From: Euprymna scolopes
Lineage: Eukaryota; Mollusca; Cephalopoda; Sepiida; Sepiolidae
DNA length: 50,112 nt
Direction: 5' to 3'
Assembly (NCBI GenBank): GCA_024364805.1
Contig: CM044490.1
Coordinates: 112,835,063 to 112,885,174 of the forward strand
The translations under genes and the position numbers were made by a program. The notes under the pieces are model-generated. The model was not told the DNA's origin. It did not search any database and worked only from the letters and a program-made list of their open reading frames with translations. Of the stretch, positions 1-11,455 are shown one piece after another (the stretch's first letter is position 1; each line of letters opens with the position of its first letter).

Positions 1-700
1 CAGTATTCTTTCATTTGGGCATTTTGTTGAATATTTCATGTTTATTAATTCTTGTTAAAATCCTTTTCATCTTCCTAATTATTGTTCTTGCTTCTGGTAA
101 AAACTGGCTAATATAGTCACTATATTTATTGTAAATCAAGTACTTTCAAATCCGTCTGAATTCATCATCAAGACTAGATAGGATATCACTGTAAAAAGAA
201 AAGTGCAATTGTTTCATAACACTAATTGGTTACAAGGCATCAACTGCGCTCAGAATCAATTATGGATTTTTAATTATGATGCCTTAATAAAATTAATTAG
301 TAACTGTTCATTTTCTTCAGTATCTGCTGAACAATAATTAAGAATTCTTTGATGAACTATGCTTCACAAACATTCAAGAAAAATAATTCGAAAATAACAA
401 CTAAGCAGTGTAGCAATTCTATGTATTCTATTAAATTTAGCTGAAATAAATCGTAAAATTGCCATACTTTGATAGCATAAGAGAGTGCCACATTACCTTC
501 TTCTCCTCAGCTCAAATAACACCAGACTCTCCAGAAATATCAGCCTTAACTAAAGAGGATTTATCTTATTTTTTTCCTGTGGAAGGAAGATGCATACAAA
601 ATCATTGGAGCACTGCATGGAGTGGCATGTTAAACATAAGGGGTTACTGTTTGGGATGATGTTTAACAGGGGACTGTGGGAAGTTTAGCAGTGAGATGTC
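1..700. other. AT-rich DNA, nothing recognised
   Basis: No convincing coding frame, RNA gene or repeat boundary is visible. The one short open frame (66 codons from 459) has no recognisable motif and ordinary AT-rich composition, so it is treated as chance. Confidence 0.5.
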
Positions 701-715
701 TGTTCATATAACATT

Positions 716-1925
716 TCAACTTTTGCAATTTAGTAAAGTAAGGGAAGCAGGAAACAGGGAGGGAATTCCAAAGTCTACCAGCCTGAGGGAAGAAATTATT
801 AAAGTAAAAGTATTACTAAAGTAGAAGATTTTCCAGTATTTCAGAGCATATTCCATTAAAGTACTTGTAAAACAGGCACAAAGATGCGACATTGAGGCGA
901 TGTGACAAAAGTTGGAGCTGGGATGACAGGGCACAGCTTATTAGATTTAAAACTGTTTTGAGGATCCTGTCTAAGAGTGAGAGACTTGCACCAGCCTAGA
1001 TGTGGGAGCAATACTTGATGCATAGACGAATTGTGGCTTTCTGGTGTGAATAGTTTTCAAGTACAGTTGAGGGAAATCACTTTCTTTACAACAACCTTGT
1101 CAATGTCCTTCATGTATTAGTTCCAATTCCTGCTGGTTGTGAAAGTTAGGCAGAGGAGTTTAAAAGATAGGCTCTCAGATAAGGTGTTATTTGTCATGGC
1201 AATTATGATTGAGAAGGACTTTTGTAGGGTAATGTTACCAACATTAACGGCCTCATTCAACTACAAACTGAAAGTCATTTCTTGGGGTTCCTTTTATTGC
1301 CTTCAATATGTGTACATTCGTTTTTCCCTTATGTCTCGTTGTGTCATCAGCAAATATACCCATCTCTTGCACAATTTTATCAAGGAGGTCACTTATGAAT
1401 ATCAAGAATAATAAGGGTTCAAGGATCGACCTCTGGTGCACACCTGCTGTTTAGATGTAAGGTCACCGAAGACAGCCTGGATTTTCTTTTGTCTAGGTAG
1501 GATTTGATTATATTGATTATCCTTTTAGAAATACAATATGATTGATTTAATTTTGTGAAAAGCCCTTCATGCCAAACCTTGTCAAAGACTTTGAATGTAT
1601 CAAGAGTTACAGCTCTAATTCTTTTGTCTTATCCAGTGCATGGTATATGTGTTCAGAGATGATGGTTAAAATATCCTCAGTAGAAAGGATTTGCCTAAAT
1701 CCATACTGTTTATCAGAAAGAAAGTTAGCATTTACAAGATTATGGACTAGTGTTTAATTGATTAAAGATTCAATGATTTTGGGTAAGAGGGGGAGGAGAT
1801 AAGGGACAATAATTGAATGAGCCAGTTATTTTGTCAAAATTCTTGAATAATGGTACAATGGAGGTAATTTTTCAGCTATCAGGGAGGTAAGACTCAGCTG
1901 TTAAAGAGTTTAGAGAAAACTGAGA
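716..1925 (-). mobile_element. LINE family B fragment (reverse transcriptase and C-terminus)
   Basis: Degenerate non-LTR retrotransposon read on the minus strand. Around 1253-1441 the translation gives QRSILEPLLFLIFISDLLD followed by FADDT, the RT palm motif pair (QGSILGPLLF and F/YADD). Upstream (1570-1760) sits the finger region with LINSMDLGKS-like sequence, and downstream (970-1100) the thumb and C-terminal region with KLFTPES and HLGWCKS. Stops and shifts are frequent, so this is a dead 5'-truncated copy. The same family recurs on the plus strand at 41956-42560, where KLLTPESILYLYKVTIRP and HIWAG align with it. It belongs to the APE-type CR1/Jockey assemblage by motif style. Clade assignment would need a tree. 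Confidence 0.75.
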
Positions 1926-2606
1926 CTATTAATTTATTTTCATTTATGGTGGACTATTATCCTCATCTTTCTTAGTTGTTGTTTCATGACGTTTCAGCTA
2001 ATTATTAGCTCACATTAAATAAAAATAAATTAATAAAAATAATACTCATCTCAAATAATATAGGCAGAGACTAGTTCAGTGGAACAGTTGATTGTTCATT
2101 CTTCACTAAAACTATTATAAATTTTCCAGTAATCATGAGATTCTATTTTCTGCAATTCAGTACATTTCCTGATCACTTTGGTATACCTTCTCTTGGCTGG
2201 GGCTATTTTACTCTCACAATTATTTCTAGCTTCTATAAATTTTGTCTATTTATATGTGACTTGCTACAGACAAATTGGTGGAATGTTTGCTGCTTTTGCG
2301 CAATGCCTGCTGTACAAGTTGAAGTAAATCATTGGGGCTGTGTATAGTATATGTGCTGGCTTGATTACAATAGTTAAGAATGCATATAGTAAATTCAGAG
2401 AACTTTAGCGATTACTAACCAGCAAAACATTACCACTGTCAACCTAGAGAAGTGTCATTGACCTCATTTTACAGTCATACAAGAGTACAGATCCAACATA
2501 TGTTGTATGCTGTAACTTTTTTGGATTTGGGCAGGTGCTGCTAATGAAATGAAGTAAATCTGCTACACATAGCACAGACAAGTTGGTACATCTTTTGTGA
2601 CATCAC
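1926..2606. other. Unassigned AT-rich DNA
   Basis: No reading frame or repeat boundary is recognised. The last bases (2607-2613) are a T run that is probably the poly(A) tail of the minus-strand LINE that follows. Confidence 0.4.
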
Positions 2607-3525
2607 TTTTTTACAAGGAGTCACCACTTATCAAGGCCCAAAAGCCACTTGAGAATAAGGATTAATGAGTGTATGGTGATCACTGAGACAACAGTGTTGT
2701 AATCGTTAGTGGTGGTAATTGGGTAAAATTTGATTATTTAAGAGGACAAGAATTTGTTTATATTTGACTTGAAGACTAGTATATTGCAGTTAGCTGGAAA
2801 GCAGGTTAGCAGAACAGAATTCCACAAGCATGCAGTTCTAGAAAAGAAGTTCTGTTCATAGAATTTGCATCTAGATCACAGAGAGTAGGGTAAAATGTTG
2901 ATACTGGTTGTAGTTAAGACAAGTATTTTTTGTAAAAGTTTGGTAGGGAAAGACTATAGATTCATAGTCAGATCAGCACTTGATATAAAAATAATCATAG
3001 AGCAGAGATAGGCTCGCAATATCTTTTCTGTGGAAAAGAGGTTGCAGGAAGGAGAAAAGGGCATCGCCTACTTAGTTTCTTAGCCAATTTTGAACTCTAT
3101 CAAGGCAGGATAGGTTTCTGAGCAGCTCCTGCTAAGATGTGGCAACACTACTCCATTTTTGGATGTATTTTGCTTTTATACAGGTAGGGGATTGCATTGG
3201 GAGTTGGATAATTTCAGGAGCAGTAGAATGATACAATTATTTTTCCAGCGACCTTAGCAACAGATTTGATGTATATCTTCCAATTAAGGTCAAGAATGAA
3301 GGTCAGTTCCAGGAGCTTGTCAAAGCGGGGCACTTTTTTGTGATGAAAGTTATTCATAAGTGGGGCCATGTTGGGCATCAAAGCATTGGTGGTGAAAGGA
3401 TAGAAGCTTGGTTTTGAATGTGTTAAATTAATTAGCCACATTTTGCCTCATTGCACTTAAGGTCGGAGAAGAGAGACTCAGAGAGATGTTGGTCATTGCT
3501 GGCCTTTGAAGTATTGATATTGTAT
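2607..3525 (-). mobile_element. LINE family A, 3' fragment (copy 1)
   Basis: Minus-strand 3' part of the commonest LINE in the window. The 3' UTR (2613-2760) matches those of the copies at 4847 and 20795, with the shared words ACCACTTATCAAGGCC and GCCACT..GGATAAG. The coding part reads through the conserved C-terminal region, and 3214-3441 encodes HSKPSFYPF and LDLNWKIYIKSVAKVAGKI, typical of the segment after the RT. Homology to the other family A copies runs to about 3525, then stops abruptly at a different LINE. Stops and shifts show it is dead. Confidence 0.8.
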
Positions 3526-3529
3526 GTTC

Positions 3530-4015
3530 TGCATTTGATGGAGTTAGGGCAAGTTTCAAGATCAGAGATGCTTAGTAAAACAGATATGTCTTTAGCATCA
3601 GGTAATCGTTTGTCTTTGTCATGTTAACCCTGAAGCCAACACTTCAAACACTAATTTCCACCTGTTAAATACTGTACTTACTTCTGTTGCACTATGTATA
3701 TTGATAACAATATCTTCCGCATAGAGAATCTCTCATGGAGTACTATTCCAGCAGGTTTTTGTTAACCCATCAAAGACGGTTGTAAATAAGCTAAATACTG
3801 ATGTCTTGTGAACTCCTGCTGTTATTTTAGGTGTCAAAAGCACGCCAGTAAAGGTTATAGCCATGGTTGTTTTGTTGTAGAGTCTGGAAACTGCATTTAC
3901 TAATTTGTGGCTGAGTATCTAGAGGATAGTCTTTCTTGGCACCTTGTCAAAGACCTTTTCCAGATCAATGAAAACGTGAAAAAGCTGGTGAAAAAAAAGC
4001 ATTTTGTTCAGGTTT
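3530..4015 (-). mobile_element. LINE family C fragment (RT palm)
   Basis: Minus-strand RT fragment from a different LINE family. Reading leftwards from about 4000 it gives VFIDLEKVFDKVPRK (cf. FxDLEKAFDRVPR), then TAGVHKTSVFS (cf. GVHQGSVLS), then EILYAEDIV (cf. DLYADDLVI) and finally a W-K-glycine-type segment with TWQRQTIT. The order of palm motifs is correct. Alanine-glutamate replaces the catalytic ADD, and several stops are present, so it is inactive. It abuts the family A fragment directly. Confidence 0.7.
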
Positions 4016-4846
4016 TCATTGTTGGAAAAATCTAAAAATAAGTTGAGCTAAAAAATGCATCTAGAGCATAATTTGAAGTAAGAAAAGTTATCACCCTTGA
4101 CACGATAAGTAAAAACGGCCCATTAAAGACTCCATCGTACACAAAAATAGCATTTATATTAATATTTATATTTATACATTTTTTATGCTTGTTTCAATCC
4201 CAGATGCTCCTCCCCCCTCTTTAGGGAGCTGGATTTTCGCCACATTCAAGCTGACATTGCATTTACATCCACGCATTTGCATTATGTTACACATGTGTGA
4301 AATGACATCACAATAAGGAAAAAGAATAAAGACTATAAAAAAATTTGTGCACAGACTGATGCTTATATTTGAGAGGACAGAGGTGAAAGAGAAGGAGTAC
4401 GATCACGTTTTATTTGGGAAAGTACCTGAAACTAAATGTCGTTGTTACAACGAAAAAAATTGAGCCACGTTGTTACATGTTTTCTGTTCCTTGCGATGTA
4501 ATCTGCTACAACGTGTTGGGTACTGAGTATCTACATGTTAACATGTGTATAACGTGTACTATCTTACAGTTCTTGGGATTTTTCAAGTTGCTCCGATGAT
4601 AGTGAATCATGCCGCCCCCTCCTACAAGAAGACTATGAAGAACCATTAAGTTTGGAACACTCTAGAGATGAGAATCTGATGGGTACACAAAAAAGAATGC
4701 ATTTACCAAAAGATTCTTTGGAATGTGAACAAGTGATTTGACAAGTTCTTTTTTGATGAGAATTAATAATTTGTATTTTTTGGATTATTTGAACTACTGT
4801 TCTCATCTTCGACTTTATTATCACTGCATCTCGGATTTTTTATCAT
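4016..4846. other. Unassigned DNA between LINE copies
   Basis: AT-rich sequence. Short open frames at 4414-4599 (plus) and 4633-4824 (minus) have no recognisable motif. No repeat family could be assigned. Confidence 0.4.
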
Positions 4847-6240
4847 GTAGTCACTGCTATCAAGGGTCAGAGGCCACTCAAGGATAAGAATTAATGGGTA
4901 CCATGATGATCAGTGATGGTGTAAATTGGATAAGTTCATTTATTTCAGAGGCCGATCCATCAAGAACTTATTTATGTTGAACTTATAAATGACCATTTTA
5001 TAGCCAGCTGGGAAGCAGCTCCATAGTATTGTGTTCCACAGATGAACAGTTTTGGAGAAAAAAGTTCTACTCATGGAATTTTTGTTTAGTTTTAGGCACA
5101 GATAGAGAATAACTGGCATTGCTGATAGTGGTTGTTGCTAGTGGGGTGTTTACTGTAAATACCTTACAAGGGGAAATCATAGAATGAAACTCAATCAAGC
5201 ACCTGCCATGAAAACAATGATAGAACAAAGAGAGGTTCGCGATGTTTCTTCTGTGAAAGAGGTAGCAGGAAGAAGAAAAGGATATCACCCACGAGATTTT
5301 GAAGTTAGCTTTATACTCTGTCTAGGCAGGAAAGGGTTCTGTGAGCAGCTTCTCCTCAGATGTGGCAACAGAACTCTATCTTAGGACGTATTTGGCTCTC
5401 ATATAGGAACAGAATTACATTGGGAATGATACACCTTCTTGATCAGCTATCTTGGCAACAGATTTGATGTATGTGTTCCATTTCAGATCAGGAGTGAAGG
5501 TCAGTCCTAGAAGCTTGTTAAAAATATGATGCTTTCCCAAAACGAGAGCTATTCATTCCAATTCAGGCCAGAGGAGGTTCAGAGTGTTAATAATGGGAAG
5601 AAACAAGCTTGGTTTTAGATGCATTAAAATTAACCAGTCACCTTTTTCCTCATTGCATCATGTGCTCAAGATCAGAAGAGAGAGCATCAGAAAAATCTTT
5701 GTCATTGCCTGTCTTTGAGGTGTTGCCATAGATGATAGTGTTGTTTGCATAAATCTCTATGAATGATCTAAGAATGTGATTTGGGAGATCATTGATGAAG
5801 ATCAGGAAGAGAGTTGGGCTCAAGATGGACCCTGAGGAATGCCAGCATTGATACTATGAGCTTCTAATGTCTGCCCATTGATGACTAATCCTATAAACCT
5901 ATCAGAAAGAAAGGATTTAATACTTGAAAGAACATTTCCATTTATTCCGTAGTTGGAAATCTTATGAAGTAAAGCCTTTGATATGTCAAAATATGTGCTT
6001 TAGAAACAAAGCCTCTGTCAAGAGATTCACTAATTCTATGAAAGATTACTCTTAGTACATCAACTGTAGATCTTGCAGAATGGAAACCATATTGCATGTC
6101 ACTGAGTAGGTTGTTTCTGCTGAGGTGGTTGAATCACAGATTCAAGCAATTTACTCATGGCTGATTGGTCTGTACCGAGAGACAGATGATCAATATTTAG
6201 TATTTTTAAATACAGGGCAAACTGACAAAATTTTCCAAAG

Positions 6241-6255
6241 TGTTGAGGGGGGGGG
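6241..6255 (+). repeat. Homopolymer G run in LINE A copy 2
   Basis: A run of G interrupts the RT region of the LINE copy. Similar G/C runs occur at 24980, 26960, 29407 and 37089, and this is ordinary slippage. Confidence 0.6.
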
Positions 6256-6762
6256 GGACATTTTTCCTCAAGACAATTTTTAAACAGCTTTGCAAGAATG
6301 GAAGCTAGTTTCGGTTGAAGCTTTCTGAGCAGCCTGATTGGAATGCTATCAAGGGCTAGTTGCTTTAATGGAATCAAGATTTTGAATAAATTTGGCACTG
6401 CCACGAATAAATATATGGATGTTGCACAGTGTATTTTCAGTCATGCAAGGAAATATGGGAGGTAGGTGACTCTGATTGCAAAGGGTGGAATTTGATACAA
6501 AGTTCTTAGTAATGGGTTTGACTTTTTCAGATGCTAGCGAAATTATCTTTGGTCCATTGATTTTGGTTGGATAGAAGGCATACGTCTGTTTAGGACCTTT
6601 TAGACTTGATGGACTGAACATATGACTCTTGAATTCTTTATTACCCTTTAAAAAGCAATGGAAATAGTAGTTTTTGTGCACAATGGTGGCAGCACATTGT
6701 GGTGTGAACCATACTTGGCTGTTTCGTTTTTGTTGGAATTTTTTGGAAGGGACGAAGCACTT

Positions 6763-6875
6763 TGTGTCTTCTATAGTATCAGACTTGACTTTGTGTCTTC
6801 TATAGTATTAGACTTGACTGAATGGTTAACCATTAGATTAACCATTCAGTCAAATCTGATACTATAGAAGACACA
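6763..6875. repeat. Palindromic duplication within LINE A
   Basis: Arms 6792-6829 and 6838-6875 are 38 bp, differ at two positions and flank an 8-base loop. The right arm is the normal LINE sequence (the same stretch occurs without inversion near 23185-23225). The left arm is an inverted copy, itself partly repeated in tandem at 6763-6790. This looks like a template-switch event during replication or reverse transcription. Confidence 0.8.
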
Positions 6876-7182
6876 TTCTTTTTAAACATGAATCGCAGAG
6901 GTATATCAAATATAAATGTTCTGAAGCTATCCCAGTCAGCCACAGGATATCCATACACTGTATGATGGAGAGGGACATCTAAGAACATTACATTTTATTT
7001 TTATCTCAATTGAGACAACTGAGTGATCGGAAGATCTCAGTGGAAATAGAATGGAGGATGAGCACTGTTCCTTAGTGGTTAATTCAAGGTTCGTGTCCCT
7101 GACTATCAGCCGGGTAACGTCAGCCCAGATAAAACATTTACCCCATGGCAACAATGACAAGAATAGAAAGAGAAGCATGAGG

Positions 7183-7735
7183 ATCGTTCCAAAAGTAATG
7201 CATCCTATTTTTAACTAAAAAAGCAAAAAGTTGAAGAGCTATGAAAACAGGAGAGCAACCATTAAAACAAGCGAACTTTTGTGCTCCAGAATTTATTTTT
7301 CTACATGGTCACCACCATTAACAATGCACTTTTGCTAGCGATGGGGTAGTGACTATGCATGAGCGTCCAGAGCACGATTTGTCACTCACATCTCTGTCGC
7401 CACTCTGAAATTAACGAACTGATCTCCTAATATCAGCATCCTAACTGCTGACATCAACTACATTGGCTTCATAAACGTTTAACAGGCACTGGTGAATGTT
7501 GATCGGTTCAATTTTTTCTGCATGGAAGATTTAATGACGTATCTTTGCTTCTGATGCACGTCCATGATAGGGGTTGCTGTCTTAGAGTCTCACACGGTCA
7601 ATATCTGCAACAGAGATATGAAAATTTTCAGGTCATGAATGCATAAGTTCAGTCATCATAACAATGTAATTTGCAATCCACTCTTATTCATTTAGATGGA
7701 ATAAAATAATAGGATGCATTACTTTTTCGACGCCG
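7183..7735 (-). mobile_element. Mariner-derived non-autonomous element in LINE 5' UTR
   Basis: The ends are imperfect inverted repeats sharing AAAAGTAATGCATCCTAT on the left and its complement on the right (7705-7728). The minus strand, read from about 7560 to 7270, encodes a decayed N-terminus of a mariner transposase: IHQCLLNVYEANVVDVS, then GDRDVSDKSCSGR and VTTPS. These match the familiar IHQCLLNVYG..TVDVSTVRRW and SGDSDVKDKPRSGRP motifs. The catalytic half is absent, so it is a deletion derivative. LINE A 5' UTR homology resumes on its right side, which shows insertion into the LINE. Confidence 0.7.
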
Positions 7736-7915
7736 GTAATATTAAGTCATCTTAAGTGACTACTCCTAAAAAAGAAAACTGCCGACTGAGTGTATAAATG
7801 TTTTATTTCCCCTTTGTCAGACACATCACTGATGTGGACTGAGGGACAAAATAGAAAAAGCGAAAATATGTCCCCATTGCGTTTTCTACTCTCCATTAAA
7901 AACAAAAAACATTTC

Positions 7916-8391
7916 CCTAGAAAGAAATATACATGGATACTCCTCCTACTCACAGTCTATCAAGAGGAGTGGAGAAGGATGGGTAACAGAATCTAGTTTA
8001 TATTTGACTTTGTTTCCTTTTTTTCTTTTTCTTTTTAATTAATTTTTTTTTTTTTTTTTTTTGCTTATCCTTTTTTTCCATTTATGATTTGAGACCTGAA
8101 ATAAATATCACATTCAAGTACATAATTTTCCTCGATTTAGGAGACTGCTTTTGAGAGAGAAAGAGAGAGAAAGAAAGAAAGAGAGAAATAAAATGTAATT
8201 TACTGTACTGGAAATTTTTCCACTTATGCTCTCCGGAAGTGAGTAACTTCCCTTGAGCTTTCTTTCTTTCTTTTGTTAAATCAACTGCAGTACTTCTAGT
8301 GGCTTGTTTCTGCATAGTTCTCAGTAAAATAAAGCTTCTTTCAAGCATCCTCAGACTTGGGTTTTTGCATTATAATTTATTTCACTGAGAA
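7916..8391. other. Low-complexity DNA
   Basis: Contains a T run (8043-8063) and a GA/GAAA-rich tract (8154-8187). An 88-codon minus frame (8082-8348) crosses the GA tract and has no recognisable domain. Confidence 0.5.
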
Positions 8392-9910
8392 TGGAGAAAT
8401 ACTTGAAACCTGAACGTCTGGATTTGGAGTCCACTAAAAATGGACGCTGCCAACACGTGGCAACACTGGAAGAGGTCGTTCACTATATTCCTCGAGGCAG
8501 TTAGGAGTTAGAGGCAGACGAGTTAAAACTCAATCTATTAATTAACCTGGTGTCTCCGGAACAATTCAAACACATTTCTGATATTAATGACTACCAGACA
8601 TCCATAAACGCCCTCAAGAGAGTTTTTGTTCATCCTTTAAACACCATCTTCTGCCAGCATTTATTGGCAACTCGTTTCCAACAAACAAACGAAAACGTGG
8701 ACCAATATCTACAGTCCTTGAAAAAACTTGCCAAGGAGTGTGATTTCCAGGCCATGACTGCGATACAAGTGAGGGATGAGTACATGCATTTATAAATAGA
8801 ATTTCGTTATTCCCCATCAGTCAGAGACTTCTGGAGAACAAGAAACTCGAGTTACATACTACATACAGCCAAGCTCTCACACTCGAGATGGCATAAAAAC
8901 AATTGACAACATACACTCGGTTTGACTCCTTGAGTGCGTCTATATCCACAACTAAAACAGAAGAAGAAGAAGACTACCAGTCTAGGCGCAAGGAGCAACC
9001 CACGGCTGCAGTCCTCTCAGAATAGAAATGCTTCTTATGTGGAAACCCAAGATATGACTGGGCGAGGTGCTCCACCAGAAATTTAGTATGTAAAAACTGT
9101 AAGAAGGGCATTTCACATGTCTGCAGATATTCAACAGCAGCTGCTATAAATTATGGTGAGTCTCTTCTGACTTCATCAGTTCCTTCTTTAAATTTCTCGG
9201 AGAATCTATCTCGTTTGTCCTTATGGGAAAAAGTCAAAGGTAAACCTATGAGGATACTCGTCGATACTGGGAGCTCTGAAAATTTTATCCATCCTGAAAA
9301 AGTTAAGATACTTGGGTTAGTAGTCTTACCAAGTTCTTAGAGGATTTTGATGGCCAGCAGTTCCCATTCGTCTTCTACTCTTGAACAGTGTTGTATCTCT
9401 GAGTCTGAATGAAAGGAAGTACGATAATGTCAAGCTATCGATTATGGCCGACCTATGCAGTGATATTATTCTAAGGCATAAATTTCAAAAACCAACATTC
9501 TTCAATAGAAATACCTTTCGGAGGACCCCTTCTCCTTCTTTGTAGACTGACCACTATTAAAAATATCCCTTACCCCTCTCTCTTTACAAACTTTATCTCA
9601 GGCTGTCGACCAATAGCAGTTAAATCCAGGAGATACACATGATGCTGAATTTATTAAATCAGAAATCACTTGTATGCTAAAGGAAGGTATTATAGAGCCT
9701 TCTCAATCTCCATGGCGAGCCCAAAGACTTGTAGTGTCTCTTGAGAATCACAAGAAGAGACTTGTTGTGGATTACTCTCAAATGATAAACCGGTTCACTC
9801 TTATCCTCTTCCTGGAATGGAGGACATGGTAAATGATTGCCACTTACCAAGTGTTTAGCACTCTTGATCTAACCAGTGCTTATCATCAAGTTGCCATCAA
9901 ACTGAAATTT
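8392..9910 (+). mobile_element. Ty3/Gypsy LTR-retrotransposon fossil (gag-protease-start of RT)
   Basis: Plus-strand fossil in normal gag-pol order. Gag starts near 8392 (EKYLKPERLDLES) and includes the capsid-type segment QTNENVDQYLQSLKKLAKEC (8690-8750). A CCHC-type zinc-knuckle region lies near 9030-9110, an aspartic protease with the VDTGSS active site near 9255-9275, and the start of the reverse transcriptase (EGIIEPSQSPW, STLDLTSAYHQVAIK) near 9680-9900. The RT core, RNase H and integrase are not seen and no flanking LTRs were found. The copy is truncated and broken in several places. It looks old, since the frame is lost repeatedly while motifs are still legible. Confidence 0.85.
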
Positions 9911-10217
9911 GTGTATTTCGATATAAATTTCCACTTTATCCTTTTTATAAATGACTGCACAGCTTGTGTTAAGCCTATCAAATATATTTTTTGGTCAGGA
10001 ATAGCTATGTTCTTAGGAGAGACATCAATTTCTTCCTTATTTTAGCACAATTTTAAATAAAACAGGTAGCCAAATAAATCTAGCAGAATATACCTTTTAA
10101 TAGTATAGTATATAAACGTTTAATGTACATATAAAATAAAAACGTTTTTTTTAAATTAAATTAAATTTAAATCTATTCAATCTCAATGAAAATAGATTGC
10201 ACTTTCAGAGCATATTT
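9911..10217. other. Unassigned AT-rich DNA
   Basis: No further Gypsy motif is visible after the RT start. A 70-codon frame (9833-10045) is largely the end of that fossil plus chance sequence. Confidence 0.4.
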
Positions 10218-10740
10218 ATAATTTGTAAACAATTCAAATAGCAAGTATGTTTATAGCACATTCATATCATTTTATTGGATATATAGTACGTCTTATACAT
10301 CTTTCGTTGAATGGTGACCTAAACAAATTATCAGATACCCATATAAATACATAAGAGGAGTTTTTTGTTTTTTTAGAAAAGACCAAAGGTGGAAGAAGAA
10401 ACGGAATTCATTCGTCGTATCAGTGTTTTTCTGGAGTGGTTTCTTCCTGGGACGATCTTTAAATTACCTACATAAATAACAGTAAATAATTAAATTAATA
10501 AAATTAGTAAGTTTTGCATTTTTCTGCTTATGACTTTAAACGAATCATGTTTCTTTTTCCACCATTTNNNNNNNNNNTTTTTTTTTTTTCTAAAAAAACT
10601 TTTATGGTTTTACATGGATCTCTGATGAGTTTTTTGGTATACCATTCAATGAAACATGTGTAAGACGTATCATAAGTAAAATAAAATGATATGAATGTGC
10701 TATAAATATGCTTGTGGTATTTGAATTGTTTACAAATTAT
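10218..10740. repeat. Inverted repeat (about 123-bp arms) with assembly gap in the spacer
   Basis: The left arm 10218-10340 and right arm 10618-10740 are diverged reverse complements. Shared words include ATAATTTGTAAACAATTC, TATAGCACATTCATATCA and ATACGTCTTA-type sequence. The spacer carries the window's only N run. This is the form of a fold-back or MITE-type element. No transposase remnant is seen. Confidence 0.75.
10568..10577. other. Assembly gap (10 N)
   Basis: Ten N bases followed by a T run, between the arms of an inverted repeat. The true length is unknown. Confidence 0.99.
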
Positions 10741-10756
10741 ATATATATATATGTAC

Positions 10757-11455
10757 TAGTCATTTAGCCCATTAAAACAAGCAAAAGTTATAGCTCTTTG
10801 ACTTAAAATAAGTGATTTACACCAAATTGATGGTTGAATATGGTTAAATTTGTGCTTAGTTTTGCATTAAATACAGATCCCTATTAATCCTAACTGTGCA
10901 TTGATCGGATACTATAATACTTAATTCGCTGCACCTTATCATAACACAGGTCCATAGAGAATTTCAGCCAGATCGGCTCAGTAGTTTCAGATAAAACGTG
11001 TAATGAGAAATATAATATAGACTAGACATTTTAGCCTTTAAAAACGGGCAAAAGTTAACGACTGTTGACTTAAAATTAGTGCTTTGTGACAAATTTATGA
11101 CTGAATATGGTTAAATTTCTGCTCATTTCTGCATTAAACACTAATCTTTATACTTCCTTAATAATTCTTAACTGTGCATCAAACGGATACCATAATACTT
11201 AGTTCGCACAACAAAAATACATACAAAATTTCAACCAGACCGGATCAATAGTTTCCAATAAAACTTCTAGATTAAATGTGGTGACTAATTCCGATTAGTC
11301 CTTAACCGTGAATCGAATGGATACCAAAATACTTAATTCGTTACACCTTATCACAAAAATCCAGAGAAAATTTCAGCCAGATTCGCCCGGTAGATTCAGA
11401 GAAAAGATAGAATGGACAGACAGACAAACAAAATAAGAGAAATATAATGTAAAAG
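10757..11455 (+). repeat. Interspersed repeat, two and a half tandem units
   Basis: Unit 1 (10757-11024) and unit 2 (11025-11275) align: ACTAG..CATTT.AGCC, GCAAAAGTTA, TGACTTAAAAT, GAATATGGTTAAATTT and AACTGTGCAT occur in both, in order. A partial third unit (11280-11455) repeats the latter half (GAATCGAATGGATACC, TTTCAGCCAGATTCG) and ends in a CAGACAGACAAACAAA tail. The 3' style (TTTCA.CCAGATCGG followed by GACAGACA) is common in invertebrate interspersed repeats. The class is not assigned. Confidence 0.7.

Larger units (their letters stand above)
4847..7915 (-). mobile_element. LINE family A, long copy 2, interrupted
   Basis: Minus-strand copy covering most of the element. From 3' to 5': 3' UTR (4847-5050); C-terminal region (5067-5288) with RNIANLSLFYHCFHGRC and SLSVPK; RT core around 5700-6100 (INAG.PQGP, FIGLVINGQ); RT fingers with LALDSIPIRLL (6349-6404); and the linker (6410-6680). 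The 5' UTR (7000-7180, resuming at 7740-7915) matches 24300-24625 of copy 3. A mariner-derived element (7183-7735) sits in the 5' UTR. Many stops and shifts make it a dead copy, but it keeps an RT segment that copy 3 lacks. Confidence 0.8.

Noticed and set aside
8082-8348. 88-codon minus frame with a Ser/Leu-rich stretch
   Set aside because: Crosses the GA/CT simple repeat and has no domain or homologue I recognise.
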